A DNA stretch of 64,000 nt from Rhodospirillaceae bacterium (lineage in GTDB: Bacteria > Pseudomonadota > Alphaproteobacteria > Rhodospirillales > Magnetospirillaceae). A program made the position numbers and the translations under genes. The stretch spans positions 62,001 through 126,000 of the forward strand of contig JAITNJ010000037.1 of NCBI GenBank assembly GCA_031290545.1. Direction: 5' to 3'. Positions 34,261-46,334 of this stretch are shown one piece after another. Below the pieces are notes generated by a model, which ran no database searches, was not told the DNA's origin, and was given only the letters and a program-made list of their open reading frames with translations. Positions within the stretch are counted from its first letter, which is position 1, and each line of letters begins with the position of its first letter.

Positions 34261-35469
34261 TTAAGTTTTTGCTGAAATAAGATCTAATAGCAATTCTGCT
34301 GGATGAATTGTTTTAATCTTTACTCCATGTTCTATTTGCATACGACAAGTAGCACATTCTGTAACAACCATTTGCGGATTAACATCGCGAATACTGTCAA
34401 AAAGTCTTTGTCCTATATCCATCGAAATTTTATATTTTTCCTCTTTAAACCCAAATGTTCCAGACATACCACAGCAACCTGCGTCAAGATCTTCAATCTG
34501 TAAGTTTGGAATTCGTTTTAATAGATGAAACCATGGACGTCCAATACCCTGTGATATTTGATGACAGGGTGCGTGATATGCAATACGTAAATTACTCGAA
34601 CTAATATTATTATCAAATAAAAATAGATCCGATCGTGACATTAAGAATTCACCAAAATCAAAGGTGCTTTTCGCAATCTTCTGCACCTTATGTTTCATAT
34701 CAGAGTCTTCATCCAATAAACCATCAAAGCAAGTTTTTAACATATGCCCACAACTAGTACAAGCAGCAACAACAAACGATCCTGCCAAAACATCTTTTAT
34801 CAAATACTCAGTATTAGATCTAGCTCGTACACGCGCTTCTTTAATATCTCCATTAGCTAAAGCTGGTAATCCACAACAGCCAGAAAAAATGTTGACAGAT
34901 TTTATTCCAATACGTTGTAAAAATAGGACAACCTTACGACCAAGATCTGGTTGATTATATCGAATAGAACATCCTAAAAAAAATATAACAGAATCAGATT
35001 TTGGTACGTCATGTATTGGCACATTAATATCAGAATCAATATAGATCGGAAAAATACGATTCGAAGAAATCTTAAGTAATCGTGACATCAACAATCGAAC
35101 TGGTCTAATGTTTAGCATAAGATTTGTTAGTCGTGGCATTATAGTCAATAACCTACCAAGTAGCCATGGACGAGAAAACCAAAAATCGCGCATTTTACGT
35201 ATTAATGGCTTTTTATGATGCGCTTTGGCCATATTAATCATGCCAGAAATATCAACTTGATTTGGACAGACCAAATTGCATCGATAACAATTGAGACAAT
35301 ATTCAATCCAATCAGTGTCACAAGAAATACCTTCCAGGCGCAGTCGCTCAAGTTCTGGACCTAAGTTTTTTGGTCCAGGATAAGCAGGATATACAATAGA
35401 CACTGGACAAACTGCATTACAGTCAGAACATTTTATACAATTATCGAGATTGATGCTATTGCACAACAT
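34261..35469 (-). CDS. glpC: anaerobic glycerol-3-phosphate dehydrogenase subunit C
   Basis: 402 aa; two 4Fe-4S motifs (CIKCSDCNAVCPVS, CLNCYRCNLVCPN) and two CCG domains; linked to glpB/glpA. Confidence 0.9.
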   Translation of the reverse strand: MLCNSINLDNCIKCSDCNAVCPVSIVYPAYPGPKNLGPELERLRLEGISCDTDWIEYCLNCYRCNLVCPNQVDISGMINMAKAHHKKPLIRKMRDFWFSRPWLLGRLLTIMPRLTNLMLNIRPVRLLMSRLLKISSNRIFPIYIDSDINVPIHDVPKSDSVIFFLGCSIRYNQPDLGRKVVLFLQRIGIKSVNIFSGCCGLPALANGDIKEARVRARSNTEYLIKDVLAGSFVVAACTSCGHMLKTCFDGLLDEDSDMKHKVQKIAKSTFDFGEFLMSRSDLFLFDNNISSSNLRIAYHAPCHQISQGIGRPWFHLLKRIPNLQIEDLDAGCCGMSGTFGFKEEKYKISMDIGQRLFDSIRDVNPQMVVTECATCRMQIEHGVKIKTIHPAELLLDLISAKT

Positions 35470-35477
35470 ATGAAATC

Positions 35478-36569
35478 CTATCTTCTCTCGACAATAGACA
35501 TTCCTGCTCGATATCCGGTTAATATAGAATGTCTATTATCATTACCACCAACGTTACGTAACAAATCGCCAATCGCATATAAGTTATCAGCAATAACTGT
35601 ACCAGATTTAGTAATTGGACGTAACCATTCGTCTACATCAAAAAAATCTAATCCAATCAGAGATTTAGAAAACTGCCCTGTAGCTAAAATAATAGAATCA
35701 AAATCAATACAAAGCGATCTAGCTGGAATATCAACTTCAATTGTTTGACAATGACCATTTTTGATTTCCAGATTTTTCACAGAAAATCCACTAAAAAATT
35801 CAGCTCCGTTCTTTCGTAAATGAGCTATAAGAACATTAAACAAACGTAATCCTGGAATAGATGGTGGAATATTAGATAGTTCACACAAGTTGCAATCAAG
35901 TTCATGTTCAAAATCATAGATTTTTTGAAATTTAGACCTAAGACCAAAAATACCAGGTATAATTATCAAATCAGCTTCACGTGAAATAGGTTTAAGTGCT
36001 TCTTGAAGTTCATCATAAAAACGTGAATCAAAATCAAAGCGATTTGCAAATTGTAACATCGAAGCAACGCTTTTTGGTTTTATAGAAAGATTAATTTCTT
36101 TAGCGACATAATTAGTTTTAAAATCATTAAATTTTGCTGTATAATTTAAACGTTCTGCAGTATAATCCGCATTGAATGATGAAACTCCATTAATACCTAC
36201 TACAGCACTACGAATTGATTCTGAAGCATTTCCTTTCCATAGATAAAATGGAGCAAATGAAACAGCTTGAAAACCGCCCATAATAGTCGGAAGATATCGT
36301 ATTTCATTAATGCTTCCGTAAAATGGACACTCAGCCAATCGTGCATTTTCAAGAAAAAGATCAATAGCTTTATTAAAATTTTCCGGTGCTTCTTTGTGCA
36401 GTGTTTGACAATTTTCTATACATCCAGAGCCAAAAACAAACAATCCAAAACCAGTATTGACTATACCAACTCTAAGACCTTGATTTAATGCAGTAATAAC
36501 TGCAGTCATGCCAGACATTCCAGCACCAATGACGATCAGATCAAAATGATAATTTTCCACTGTCGTCAA
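35478..36569 (-). CDS. glpB: anaerobic glycerol-3-phosphate dehydrogenase subunit B
   Basis: 363 aa; FDLIVIGAGMSGMTAVITALNQG; GlpB-like, overlaps glpA by 4 nt. Confidence 0.88.
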   Translation of the reverse strand: MTTVENYHFDLIVIGAGMSGMTAVITALNQGLRVGIVNTGFGLFVFGSGCIENCQTLHKEAPENFNKAIDLFLENARLAECPFYGSINEIRYLPTIMGGFQAVSFAPFYLWKGNASESIRSAVVGINGVSSFNADYTAERLNYTAKFNDFKTNYVAKEINLSIKPKSVASMLQFANRFDFDSRFYDELQEALKPISREADLIIIPGIFGLRSKFQKIYDFEHELDCNLCELSNIPPSIPGLRLFNVLIAHLRKNGAEFFSGFSVKNLEIKNGHCQTIEVDIPARSLCIDFDSIILATGQFSKSLIGLDFFDVDEWLRPITKSGTVIADNLYAIGDLLRNVGGNDNRHSILTGYRAGMSIVERR

Positions 36570-38230
36570 CCTTTCTTCTGATTGTAAAAATTATAAGCCA
36601 TTCCAAATAAGTAGTTGCTAAGAAAAAGCTGTTCGATCTGCTTACCTTGTGAAACAACGTATTGGCCCTTCCGTCTTTCATTAAGAAAACGTTCAAATTC
36701 TTCAGAAGCCTGTTTAGCTGTCCATCGTTTATTTTTATAACCAGCAAGCATTGCTTTATATCCGCAAAAAGTTCCTTGACAAGGACCAAAACCTAGACGA
36801 GTGCGACGACCAATATCACTAATTGTATTAACAGGAATCGACGTTTTATTTTTAAGAATAACATCAATTTCAGCTAATGTTATTTGTTCACACTCACAAA
36901 TGACCTCTGCAGTCTCTGGTTTTGTCTCTATGGTATTTACAACATGCGCTAAATCAGATCCTAAACGACGCTCAATAGTTGTAGCTATATGGATTGGTAA
37001 TAATTGACATGCACGTTTCATGACTCTTTCATCTGTAGCAACTCGAAGTGGCACTTCCTTAGTCATACATGGCCGATCGTTACCAAGCTTACTGGCAATA
37101 AGATCGCTAGTCATTTCAGCCATTAATCTATATGTTGTCAGTTTTCCACCAACTATTGAAATAAATCCTGAAATTTGATCATGAACTTTATGATCAAGCA
37201 ATGCAAAACCACGACTAATTTCACGACCAGCAGCCGTAGTAATATTTTTAGGTGTGTAAAGTGGACGCGCACCAGAAAAAATACGTAGTATGCGAGCATC
37301 TGTGATTTTCGGAACCAATTCAATTCCTATATTTAGAAGATGTTGTATTTCATTAAAATCAACAGTTAGGTTTTCAGGATTTGGAACTACAATCGAACTA
37401 GTTCCTAATATACAAACAGGACCAGCAGGAACAATAATATCAGCATCACCAGGCATACGACATCTATTTATTACATGGTTAACTAAACTATGGTTAAAAA
37501 CTATTAACGATCCTTTATCACATCGCATTGAAACATTAACGCCAACCATTGCTGCTATTTTTTGTGCCCAACCACCACTAGCGTTAACCACTATATCACA
37601 AGCAATTGCACCACTTTCTCCTGTAAGATTATTTATGTAATCAACATACCTAACGCGACCGCCATCACTATTAATTGCCGTAACCTCACAATAAGAACGA
37701 AAATTAGCACCACGCATTACAGCACTACCTATGTTAGATTTTACTAATTGAAAAACATCAACATAAGAATCACTACATGTAAAAGCTCCAAGAATATTTG
37801 TAGTAAGATTTGGTTCCATCGCAAGAACTTCATCAACTGAAAGACGCTCGCTAACAATGTCAATATTTTTGCAAGATTCTTCCCATTTAGTAAAAAATGT
37901 AGGATCATCTTGAGAACACTGAATAAAAAAACCGCCAGTATTTTGAACGCAATTTGGAGCAATTTTCTTAATAATTTTACTTTCAATTGCACATTCTTTA
38001 GCAGCATCAGAATCTTTTATTACATACCGACATCCAGAATGAAGCAAACCATGACATCTACCTGTAGCACCATTAGCTAGATCTTGTTTTTCAAACAAAA
38101 CTGCAGAAATACCTCGCAACGAAAGATCCCACAATATGCCAGCTCCGGTTATTCCACCACCAATAATGACAACTTGTGTTGATTCCATAGCATTCCTTTT
38201 TTGCAAGAAACGATAAGAGTCTGAATTCAA
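36566..38230 (-). CDS. glpA: anaerobic glycerol-3-phosphate dehydrogenase subunit A
   Basis: 554 aa; VVIIGGGITGAGILWDLSLRGI, C-terminal Fer2_BFD-type CECEQIT..GFGPCQGTFCG. Confidence 0.92.
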   Translation of the reverse strand: MNSDSYRFLQKRNAMESTQVVIIGGGITGAGILWDLSLRGISAVLFEKQDLANGATGRCHGLLHSGCRYVIKDSDAAKECAIESKIIKKIAPNCVQNTGGFFIQCSQDDPTFFTKWEESCKNIDIVSERLSVDEVLAMEPNLTTNILGAFTCSDSYVDVFQLVKSNIGSAVMRGANFRSYCEVTAINSDGGRVRYVDYINNLTGESGAIACDIVVNASGGWAQKIAAMVGVNVSMRCDKGSLIVFNHSLVNHVINRCRMPGDADIIVPAGPVCILGTSSIVVPNPENLTVDFNEIQHLLNIGIELVPKITDARILRIFSGARPLYTPKNITTAAGREISRGFALLDHKVHDQISGFISIVGGKLTTYRLMAEMTSDLIASKLGNDRPCMTKEVPLRVATDERVMKRACQLLPIHIATTIERRLGSDLAHVVNTIETKPETAEVICECEQITLAEIDVILKNKTSIPVNTISDIGRRTRLGFGPCQGTFCGYKAMLAGYKNKRWTAKQASEEFERFLNERRKGQYVVSQGKQIEQLFLSNYLFGMAYNFYNQKKG

Positions 38231-38357
38231 ACTTTCTTTAATTATTATTAATAAAGCAAATAGTTTTTATTTAATTAGTTTCTAATTTAAAGAAAGTTAA
38301 CCATTGATATTTCTCAATAGTCGAAAATTTTCGTTTAATATTCAGACATTTATGTGT

Positions 38358-39848
38358 TTATAATAAATCATTATCTTCATTAAAAAGCACTTTTAATGAT
38401 TCCAGCCTTTTTTTAAGAATTTCGTTAAGTATTACTGGATTGATTTTACCATTTGTAGCCTTCATTACTTGACCAACGAAAAAACCAAATAACTTATCTT
38501 TACCATTGAAATATTCAATTACTTTATTAGTATTACTTTCTAGTATTGAATCTACTGAAACTTCAATAACATCACTATCCGTTACTTGTTTTAATTCTTT
38601 TTCAATCACTATTTCGGTAGGTGTCTTGCCAGTTTCAATCATAGTTAAAAACACTTCTTTAGCAATATGTCCAGAAATAGTGTTTTTATAGATCAAATCA
38701 ATCAATTCACCCAAATTATCTGCACTAACTGGTGGATTATCAATAGTTCGCGTCATTCGCTTCATTGCAGAAGCAAAATCTCCCATCATCCAGTTACAAA
38801 CCATTTTAGGATCACGACCCTTAGCTACACTCTCAAAGAAATCAGCTACAGACTGCTCAGCCACTAATAAACAAGCATCATATGATGATAATTTATAATT
38901 ATCAATAAATCTTTTTTTCCTCTCATCAGGTAATTCTGGCAATTTCTCCTTTATTGCATCAACATATTTTTGTGTTAATGTTAGCGGCAACAGATCAGGA
39001 TCTGGAAAATAACGATAATCATTGGCATTTTCCTTACTTCGCATTGAGCGAGTCTCACCATTTTTAGGATCAAATAAACGAGTTTCTTGTCTAATTTGTA
39101 AACCTCTTTCATAAGCATCTATTTGGCGACGAGCTTCGTAATCAATTGCTTGACTCATAAAACGAATAGAGTTAATATTTTTAATTTCGGCGCGTGTTCT
39201 ATACGCTTCATTATGCTTTCTGACAGAAACATTAACATCACACCGAATTGAACCTTCAGACATATTGCCATTACAAACACCAATATATTGCAAAATTAGA
39301 CATAATTTTGTAACATAATTGATTGCTTCTTCAGAACTACGAATATCAGGTTTGGAGACAATCTCCATAAGAGCAATTCCAGAACGATTTAGGTCGATAA
39401 AGGATTTGCTATGGTGTTGATCGTGTAAGCTCTTACCAGCATCCTGTTCTAAATGTAGTCTTTCGATACCAATTACTCGCGTTGAACCATCATGCATATC
39501 AATAACAACATTACCATTACCGACTATTGGGTATTCGTATTGACTGATCTGATATCCCTGTGGTAAATCAGCATAAAAATAGTTCTTCCTAGCAAAAACT
39601 GAAGTAAGATTAATTTTCGCTTTCAAAGCTAAGCCTGTACGTATTGCCTGCTCAATACAATGTTCATTAATCACAGGTAACATACCTGGAAAAGCAACAT
39701 CTATTAAAGATACTTGAGTATTAGGGTCTGCTCCGAAATTAGTTGCAGAGCCAGAGAAAAGTTTAGATTTGCTAATAATTTGAGCGTGAACTTCAATTCC
39801 AACAACTAATTCCCAATCTCCAGTATTACCTTGAATTACGTGAGTCAT
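38358..39848 (-). CDS. gatB: Asp/Glu-tRNA amidotransferase subunit B
   Basis: 496 aa; [33 protein letters not shown]. Confidence 0.97.
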   Translation of the reverse strand: MTHVIQGNTGDWELVVGIEVHAQIISKSKLFSGSATNFGADPNTQVSLIDVAFPGMLPVINEHCIEQAIRTGLALKAKINLTSVFARKNYFYADLPQGYQISQYEYPIVGNGNVVIDMHDGSTRVIGIERLHLEQDAGKSLHDQHHSKSFIDLNRSGIALMEIVSKPDIRSSEEAINYVTKLCLILQYIGVCNGNMSEGSIRCDVNVSVRKHNEAYRTRAEIKNINSIRFMSQAIDYEARRQIDAYERGLQIRQETRLFDPKNGETRSMRSKENANDYRYFPDPDLLPLTLTQKYVDAIKEKLPELPDERKKRFIDNYKLSSYDACLLVAEQSVADFFESVAKGRDPKMVCNWMMGDFASAMKRMTRTIDNPPVSADNLGELIDLIYKNTISGHIAKEVFLTMIETGKTPTEIVIEKELKQVTDSDVIEVSVDSILESNTNKVIEYFNGKDKLFGFFVGQVMKATNGKINPVILNEILKKRLESLKVLFNEDNDLL

Positions 39849-39852
39849 TGTT

Positions 39853-41337
39853 TCAATCCCTCAACAACGACGGTATCTCTTTAAAATCAATTGATCGTTC
39901 CATTACATCAGCAACTTTTAAGACTGTCTCTTCATCAAACGGTCGTCCGATTAACTGTAAACCAAGAGGCAAACCATCAACTGATAATCCAGCAGGTAAC
40001 GACAAGCTTGGCAATCCGGCCATGCTAGTAGGAATAGTAAAAATGTCATTCATCCACATAGCTATAGGATTATCATCAATTTCATTCAATCCGAAAGCAG
40101 ATGATGGAGCTGTTGGAGTCAAAATCACATCAACATTTTGAAAAGCCTTATTAAAATCATCATAGATCAATCTACGAACTTTCTGTGCTTTAACATAATA
40201 AGCATCATAGTAACCAGCTGACAGTACATAAGTTCCTATTAAAATTCTTCGTCGCACTTCTTTACCGAATCCATTAGCTCTAGTTTTTTTATACATTTCG
40301 TCCAGAGTTTTCCCATCTATACGTAAACCATAACGCACTCCATCATAACGTAGAAGATTCGATGAACATTCAGCTGACGCAACAATATAATAGGCCGGTA
40401 ACGCATATTTGGTATATGGTAGGCTAATTTGCACTGGGATTGCACCAGCATCCTTCATCATTGCTATACCATCATCCCACAATTTAGAAATCTCATTTGA
40501 CAAGTAGTCAAGACGATATTCTTGTGGAATTCCGATCTTAAGACCTTTAATATCTCTTGTTAATGCCATTTCAAAATCTGGAACAGAAATCTTTGCTGAA
40601 GTTGAATCTTTAGGATCATACCCAACCATAGAATTCAATACTATAGCAACATCACGTACATTTCTGGCAATAGGGCCTGCCTGATCAAGAGATGAAGCAA
40701 AAGCAACAATCCCCCAACGCGAACATCTACCATAAGTTGGTTTAATGCCGACCACACCACAAAAAGCTGCTGGCTGACGAATTGAACCGCCAGTGTCAGT
40801 TCCGATGGCTGCTAACGCAAGGTGAGCTGCTACAGCAACAGCTGAACCACCAGAAGATCCGCCTGGAACTAACGGAGATGCAAAATTTGATTTACGTCTC
40901 CATGGATTTATTACTGGCCCGAAAGTTGAAGTTGTATTCGACGATCCCATAGCAAATTCATCAAGTGAAGTTTTTCCCAACATAACAGCACCTGCCCTTT
41001 TCAATTTACCAGAAACTGTCGATTCGTAAGGAGGAATAAATGTTTCAAGAATTCGCGAACAAGCAGTAGTCCGCACACCTTCTGTACAAAACAGATCTTT
41101 TATACCTATAGGCAAACCCTCCATTGCGCCTGCATTACCTTTTGTCAACTTAATATCAGACAAACTAGCCTGTTTTAAAGCAATATCAGAAGTTTCAGTA
41201 ACAAACGCATTTAGTACACGTCTTTGTTCCATGACATCAAGGTATGCTTTAGTTAATTCAACTGCACTGAAATCTTTAGTTTTAAGACCGTCACGAGCTG
41301 CAGATAATGTCAATTTAGTCAAATTACTCATCGTCAT
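39853..41337 (-). CDS. gatA: Asp/Glu-tRNA amidotransferase subunit A
   Basis: 494 aa amidase; [40 protein letters not shown]. Confidence 0.97.
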   Translation of the reverse strand: MTMSNLTKLTLSAARDGLKTKDFSAVELTKAYLDVMEQRRVLNAFVTETSDIALKQASLSDIKLTKGNAGAMEGLPIGIKDLFCTEGVRTTACSRILETFIPPYESTVSGKLKRAGAVMLGKTSLDEFAMGSSNTTSTFGPVINPWRRKSNFASPLVPGGSSGGSAVAVAAHLALAAIGTDTGGSIRQPAAFCGVVGIKPTYGRCSRWGIVAFASSLDQAGPIARNVRDVAIVLNSMVGYDPKDSTSAKISVPDFEMALTRDIKGLKIGIPQEYRLDYLSNEISKLWDDGIAMMKDAGAIPVQISLPYTKYALPAYYIVASAECSSNLLRYDGVRYGLRIDGKTLDEMYKKTRANGFGKEVRRRILIGTYVLSAGYYDAYYVKAQKVRRLIYDDFNKAFQNVDVILTPTAPSSAFGLNEIDDNPIAMWMNDIFTIPTSMAGLPSLSLPAGLSVDGLPLGLQLIGRPFDEETVLKVADVMERSIDFKEIPSLLRD

Positions 41338-41642
41338 TACTCAACAACTTTAGGTACAAGAAAAAACCCATCAAAACTTTCTGGTGCATTAATTAGTACT
41401 TTATCCCTACAATTACCATCAGTTACAACATCAGCTCGAAGTGGCAATTTCATATCGGCAACAACGGTCATTGGTATAATATCATCAGTATTTACTTCAG
41501 ATAATTGCTCAACAAATTGCAAAATGTTCGATAATTCCTTGACTATAGAATCAATCTCGTCTTCAAGAACTTCAATTCGTGCTAGATTGGCAATATTCCT
41601 TACAATATCTTTATCTAATGACATAAAAATACTTTCATCCAT
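41337..41642 (-). CDS. gatC: Asp/Glu-tRNA amidotransferase subunit C
   Basis: 101 aa; [31 protein letters not shown]. Confidence 0.94.
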   Translation of the reverse strand: MDESIFMSLDKDIVRNIANLARIEVLEDEIDSIVKELSNILQFVEQLSEVNTDDIIPMTVVADMKLPLRADVVTDGNCRDKVLINAPESFDGFFLVPKVVE

Positions 41643-41847
41643 TAATACGAATTATCATTAAACAAATTTAAAATACATACAACAATAAATTATCTAAAAA
41701 ATTTAGCTATTAATGATATACAATGTTCAATTCTAAAAAATCGTCTGTTAAAAATAATTAAATCAATAATCAAGATAGCAAATCAATTATATTGTTTTGT
41801 GTTTTACAATTAAAATTAATTTGTAATTATAAAATTGTTTTGATTTT

Positions 41848-42327
41848 ATGCCAATCACATCTGTAGCTAATCTAAAAATCAACTTAAAGCATAAAGAGCG
41901 TTTACTTTGTCTTGATTTAGGCAGAAAAACAATAGGTCTTGCTATTTCAGATATTAGTTGTACAATCGCTACACCATTGTGTACAATAATTAGAACGAAA
42001 TTCAAAGAAGATGTAAAAAAACTCTTCACAATCATTGATCTCCGATATGTTAATGGCTTGATCGTAGGACTTCCTGTTAACATGAATGGCATTGAAGGAT
42101 CTTCTTGTCAGTCAGTACGACAATTCGTCACAAATCTTTTGAACTTTCGTGAATTGCACATCGCTTTTTGGGATGAAAGATTATCAACAATTGCAGTAAC
42201 ACGCACTTTACTAGAAGCTGACGTATCACGACTACGGCGCCATAAGGTAATCGATAAAATAGCCGCAACCTATATAATGCAGGGCGCCCTTGACTACATT
42301 CAGGCCGTTACTAACAGTTCTATATAA
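41848..42327 (+). CDS. ruvX: RuvX/YqgF Holliday-junction-resolvase-like protein
   Basis: 159 aa; RLLCLDLGRKTIGLAISD, VGLPVNMNG, WDERLSTIAV. Confidence 0.9.
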   Translation: MPITSVANLKINLKHKERLLCLDLGRKTIGLAISDISCTIATPLCTIIRTKFKEDVKKLFTIIDLRYVNGLIVGLPVNMNGIEGSSCQSVRQFVTNLLNFRELHIAFWDERLSTIAVTRTLLEADVSRLRRHKVIDKIAATYIMQGALDYIQAVTNSSI

Positions 42328-42461
42328 ATTAAGAAAATAATTTCATATTCTTGAATCAATATAATTAAATAGTACTTTTGTGGTACGGATTACAAATTAA
42401 AAAATTTTTATTTGATATTAACAATTTAAGCGTCATTTTATAACTATAATTGTTAGATAGA

Positions 42462-42536
42462 TGGTGGGCCCGGCAGGACTCGAACCTGCAACCAGATCGT
42501 TATGAGCGACCGGCTCTACCATTGAGCTACAGGCCC
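42462..42536 (-). tRNA. tRNA with CAT anticodon (elongator Met or, more likely, lysidine-type Ile2)
   Basis: GGGCCTGTAGCTCAATGGTAGAGCCGGTCGCTCATAACGATCTGG...CGGGCCCACCA. Confidence 0.93.
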
Positions 42537-42790
42537 AACTTATTACACAAGAAATTCATTCTAATTAATAACGATATTTTATATAATCTATATTAGACGC
42601 ACTAACTAAATATTGCAGATTACATTAAGAAGTATTTTTTATTTTTTAAATTGATTTAAATAAAAACGATAATATCTATTGGTATCATTCTAAACATATC
42701 AAAGATTTGAACGAGCTATTGGTCAAACTCAAATTACCGAATAAATCGAACAAAAATACTTAAATTATTAATTTTAGTAAAATTGGTCCT

Positions 42791-42868
42791 TGGGGCGAGT
42801 GATGAGATTCGAACTCACGACATCCAGAACCACAACCTAGCGCTCTAACCAACTGAGCTACACCCGCC
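42791..42868 (-). tRNA. tRNA-His(GTG)
   Basis: GGCGGGTGTAGCTCAGTTGG...TTGTGGT...CACTCGCCCCA; encoded G-1 opposite C73. Confidence 0.94.
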
Positions 42869-43367
42869 ATAAAATACTCCATATTTAAAATATGTATCAC
42901 TAAATAAATATACAAATATAAAACTTTGTTTCAGTAAAAAATCATTACATATTATTTCAAATTTATAAGATTACAATAAATTTAAAACTATTTAATAGCA
43001 ATTCGTTATTTCTAGAATTATAGCACTTCAATTATCACTCATATTGGTCACTGACTAGCAAAATATAACATTTAAAAAGATTCATTTAAACTTGCAAGTA
43101 TAATAATTTATTTGTAGGAAAATGTTTTATATTTTTAGTTATATCAAAAATTAGAACAAAACAAGAATGTTTTACTTTAAAGAAAGATCAAAATTTATTT
43201 TAAATTAGAATGACTTCATCTATCTTGATTGAAGACGTTACAATGTCTATTTGATAAAATAGATTGTTTATAAGAATAATTTATGATAGTTAAACTACTT
43301 TATAACTTTAATGAAGTGATACGATCGACGATATAACTTGAATCACTTAATCAAATTACATGCATAG

Positions 43368-43745
<378 letters not shown>

Positions 43746-43863
43746 AGATCGTTTAGTAATATTTTTCTTATTCAAAGTCAATTTTGGAAGTAAATTTATT
43801 TTGCTTCTATAAAGATACATAAAGAAAATTTAACAATCTTCAATCAACTAGGAATTATTAATT

Positions 43864-45273
43864 ATGCCAGAAACTCAAAAAATTCTTGAATTAATTAAGA
43901 AGCATGACGTTAAATTTGTAGATTTTCGCTTTACCGATTTACGTGGCAAGTGGCAACACACTGCTCAACACGTTAGTTCAATTGATGAAGATATATTAAT
44001 CGATGGTATACTTATAGATGGATCGTCGATTGCAGGCTGGAAAAACATTAACGAATCAGATATTATATTACAACCAGATCTTTACACAGCTGTCATAGAT
44101 CCTTTCGCCGCACAAACTAGTCTTATTATTTTCTGTGATATTATTGAACCTTCAACAGGTCAACTATATGATCGAGATCCACGCTCTGTAGCTAAGCGTT
44201 CAGAAAAATATCTAACTTCAACTGGTATAGGCGATACTGCATTTTTTGGACCTGAAGCTGAATTTTTTGTATTCGATGATGTGCGTTATGAAATCAACAT
44301 GAATTCAGTTTTTTATAAAATCAATTCAGAAGAGGGTTCTTATGTTTCCGGCAAAAAATTCCCTGAGGGTAATTCAGGTCATCGCCCTAACACTAAGGGT
44401 GGTTATTTACCAGTTCCTCCAGTAGACAGTACCGTTGATATACGTGCTGAAATGTTAACAGTCATGGGCGATATGGGCTTACCAATTGAAAAGCATCATC
44501 ACGAGGTTGCTCCATCTCAACATGAACTTGGCTGTAAGTACAGTACTTTGATGCGCGCTTCTGATTTCATACAAATATACAAATATGTAGTACACAATGT
44601 TGCACACAGTTATGGGAAAACAGCCACATTCATGCCCAAACCAATTTTCGGAGATAATGGTTCTGGTATGCATGTCCATCAATCTATTTGGAAAAACAAC
44701 AAACCTACTTTTGCTGGCTCTAGCTACGCTGATTTATCTGAAACAGCGCTTTACTATATTGGCGGTATTCTAAATCATGCAAAGACATTAAATGCATTTA
44801 CCAATCCGCTAACCAACAGTTATAAGCGCCTAATTCCTGGATTTGAAGCTCCAGTATTATTAGCTTATTCATCCAGAAACCGTTCTGCATCTTGTCGCAT
44901 CCCATATAGCGTTAGTCCGAAAACAAAACGTGTTGAAGTGCGTTTTCCTGATTCAGGAGCAAATCCATATTTAGCATTTTCATCTATGTTACTTGCTGGA
45001 ATTGATGGAATTCAAAATAAAATTCATCCAGGTGATGCTATAGACAAAAATCTATATGATCTACCATACGAAGAATTGAATGCCGTTCCAACTGTCTGTG
45101 GATCTTTACGTGAAGCACTACAAAATCTGGAAAAAGATCATGATTTCCTTCTTAAAGGTGATGTTTTTTCACTAGGATTAATTGACAGTTATGCTAAATT
45201 GAAGTGGGAGGAAGTCTATAAATTCGAGCACATGCCACATCCAATTGAATATGCCATGTACTACAGCGTCTAA
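43864..45273 (+). CDS. glnA: type I glutamine synthetase
   Basis: 469 aa; [32 protein letters not shown], adenylylation-site region [10 protein letters not shown]. Confidence 0.97.
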   Translation: MPETQKILELIKKHDVKFVDFRFTDLRGKWQHTAQHVSSIDEDILIDGILIDGSSIAGWKNINESDIILQPDLYTAVIDPFAAQTSLIIFCDIIEPSTGQLYDRDPRSVAKRSEKYLTSTGIGDTAFFGPEAEFFVFDDVRYEINMNSVFYKINSEEGSYVSGKKFPEGNSGHRPNTKGGYLPVPPVDSTVDIRAEMLTVMGDMGLPIEKHHHEVAPSQHELGCKYSTLMRASDFIQIYKYVVHNVAHSYGKTATFMPKPIFGDNGSGMHVHQSIWKNNKPTFAGSSYADLSETALYYIGGILNHAKTLNAFTNPLTNSYKRLIPGFEAPVLLAYSSRNRSASCRIPYSVSPKTKRVEVRFPDSGANPYLAFSSMLLAGIDGIQNKIHPGDAIDKNLYDLPYEELNAVPTVCGSLREALQNLEKDHDFLLKGDVFSLGLIDSYAKLKWEEVYKFEHMPHPIEYAMYYSV

Positions 45274-45593
45274 TATATAACAAAGAATTCATACGATTTA
45301 ATAAAACAATTGCTATTTTATTAAAATAGATCATGACAACAACATTTATTTTTTCCGAATATTGCATTAATTACAAAAGATTTATTTATGTATCACGCTA
45401 GTTGACCGGTTTATTTTCTGTTTAATTTATGCAATATTTTCTACATGGTTAATTGAGACTTATTTGTATGTGATTCTCACATAATTGAAATAACAAATAT
45501 TGCCAAAAAAATATCAATGGATCATTAAAGCAATATAGTATTTGTAATGATAAAAATAAATTTAGATATTTTGATGAGTACGTCGAATTATCA

Positions 45594-45923
45594 ATGATTA
45601 ATAATATTATTAAATCATCTAATATTATTAAATCATCAAAAAACTTCATTAATGTTGGAAATATTTTATTTTCAATAATTTTTATAACTAGTTGTTCACT
45701 TATAGACGAAGTTTTTGATCAAAAAGATTGTACCGAAACAATTCATGATCGTGTATCTACTATCAATCAACAGCTAATTTCATCATGTGAAAATAAAGAT
45801 AGTTTTCCAATAATTATCAATGAAAAACGCCCTAAGATCTCGTCGATCGCTAAACGTACTGAGTTATTTAAAACCATGATAATTGATTACGAAAATGCAA
45901 AATATTTACATCATAAAAAATGA
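45594..45923 (+). CDS. putative small lipoprotein of unknown function
   Basis: 109-aa ORF; hydrophobic NILFSIIFITSC lipobox-like signal; no recognised family. Confidence 0.5.
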   Translation: MINNIIKSSNIIKSSKNFINVGNILFSIIFITSCSLIDEVFDQKDCTETIHDRVSTINQQLISSCENKDSFPIIINEKRPKISSIAKRTELFKTMIIDYENAKYLHHKK

Positions 45924-46334
45924 ATTTACTAGATCCTTTAACAAATACATATACTAAATGATTAAGACTATGTTTTGATAAAAATCATCAATCATTATAT
46001 TAGTAGATATAAATAGCAATCTGCTAATATTGAGGTATAATTTATTTCTATAAAATAAATTATATATGAGTCTTAAGATAATTAAATAACAATTGATAGC
46101 TAAATTAATTAGCTAGTATTATTTGAAACTGTTAGTTTCAACTTAAATCTAATAATTATATATCATTAACGATAAAGTGAATATTTTGTATCTGCTAATA
46201 GTTGATATAAATATTCAAGCTATTTTTCATATATACTTTAAATATAAACTATGTTTTTCAAATTGATTACAATATACATAAACAAGATCGAAAATTTTAT
46301 TATGTTCATTACTATATCTTAGGTATGTATAACT

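Noticed and set aside
36541-36789. 82-aa ORF in an alternative frame of glpA; similar shadow ORFs at 12730-12954, 37744-38007 and many antisense ORFs
   Set aside because: Same-strand or antisense shadows of strong conserved CDS; no independent support
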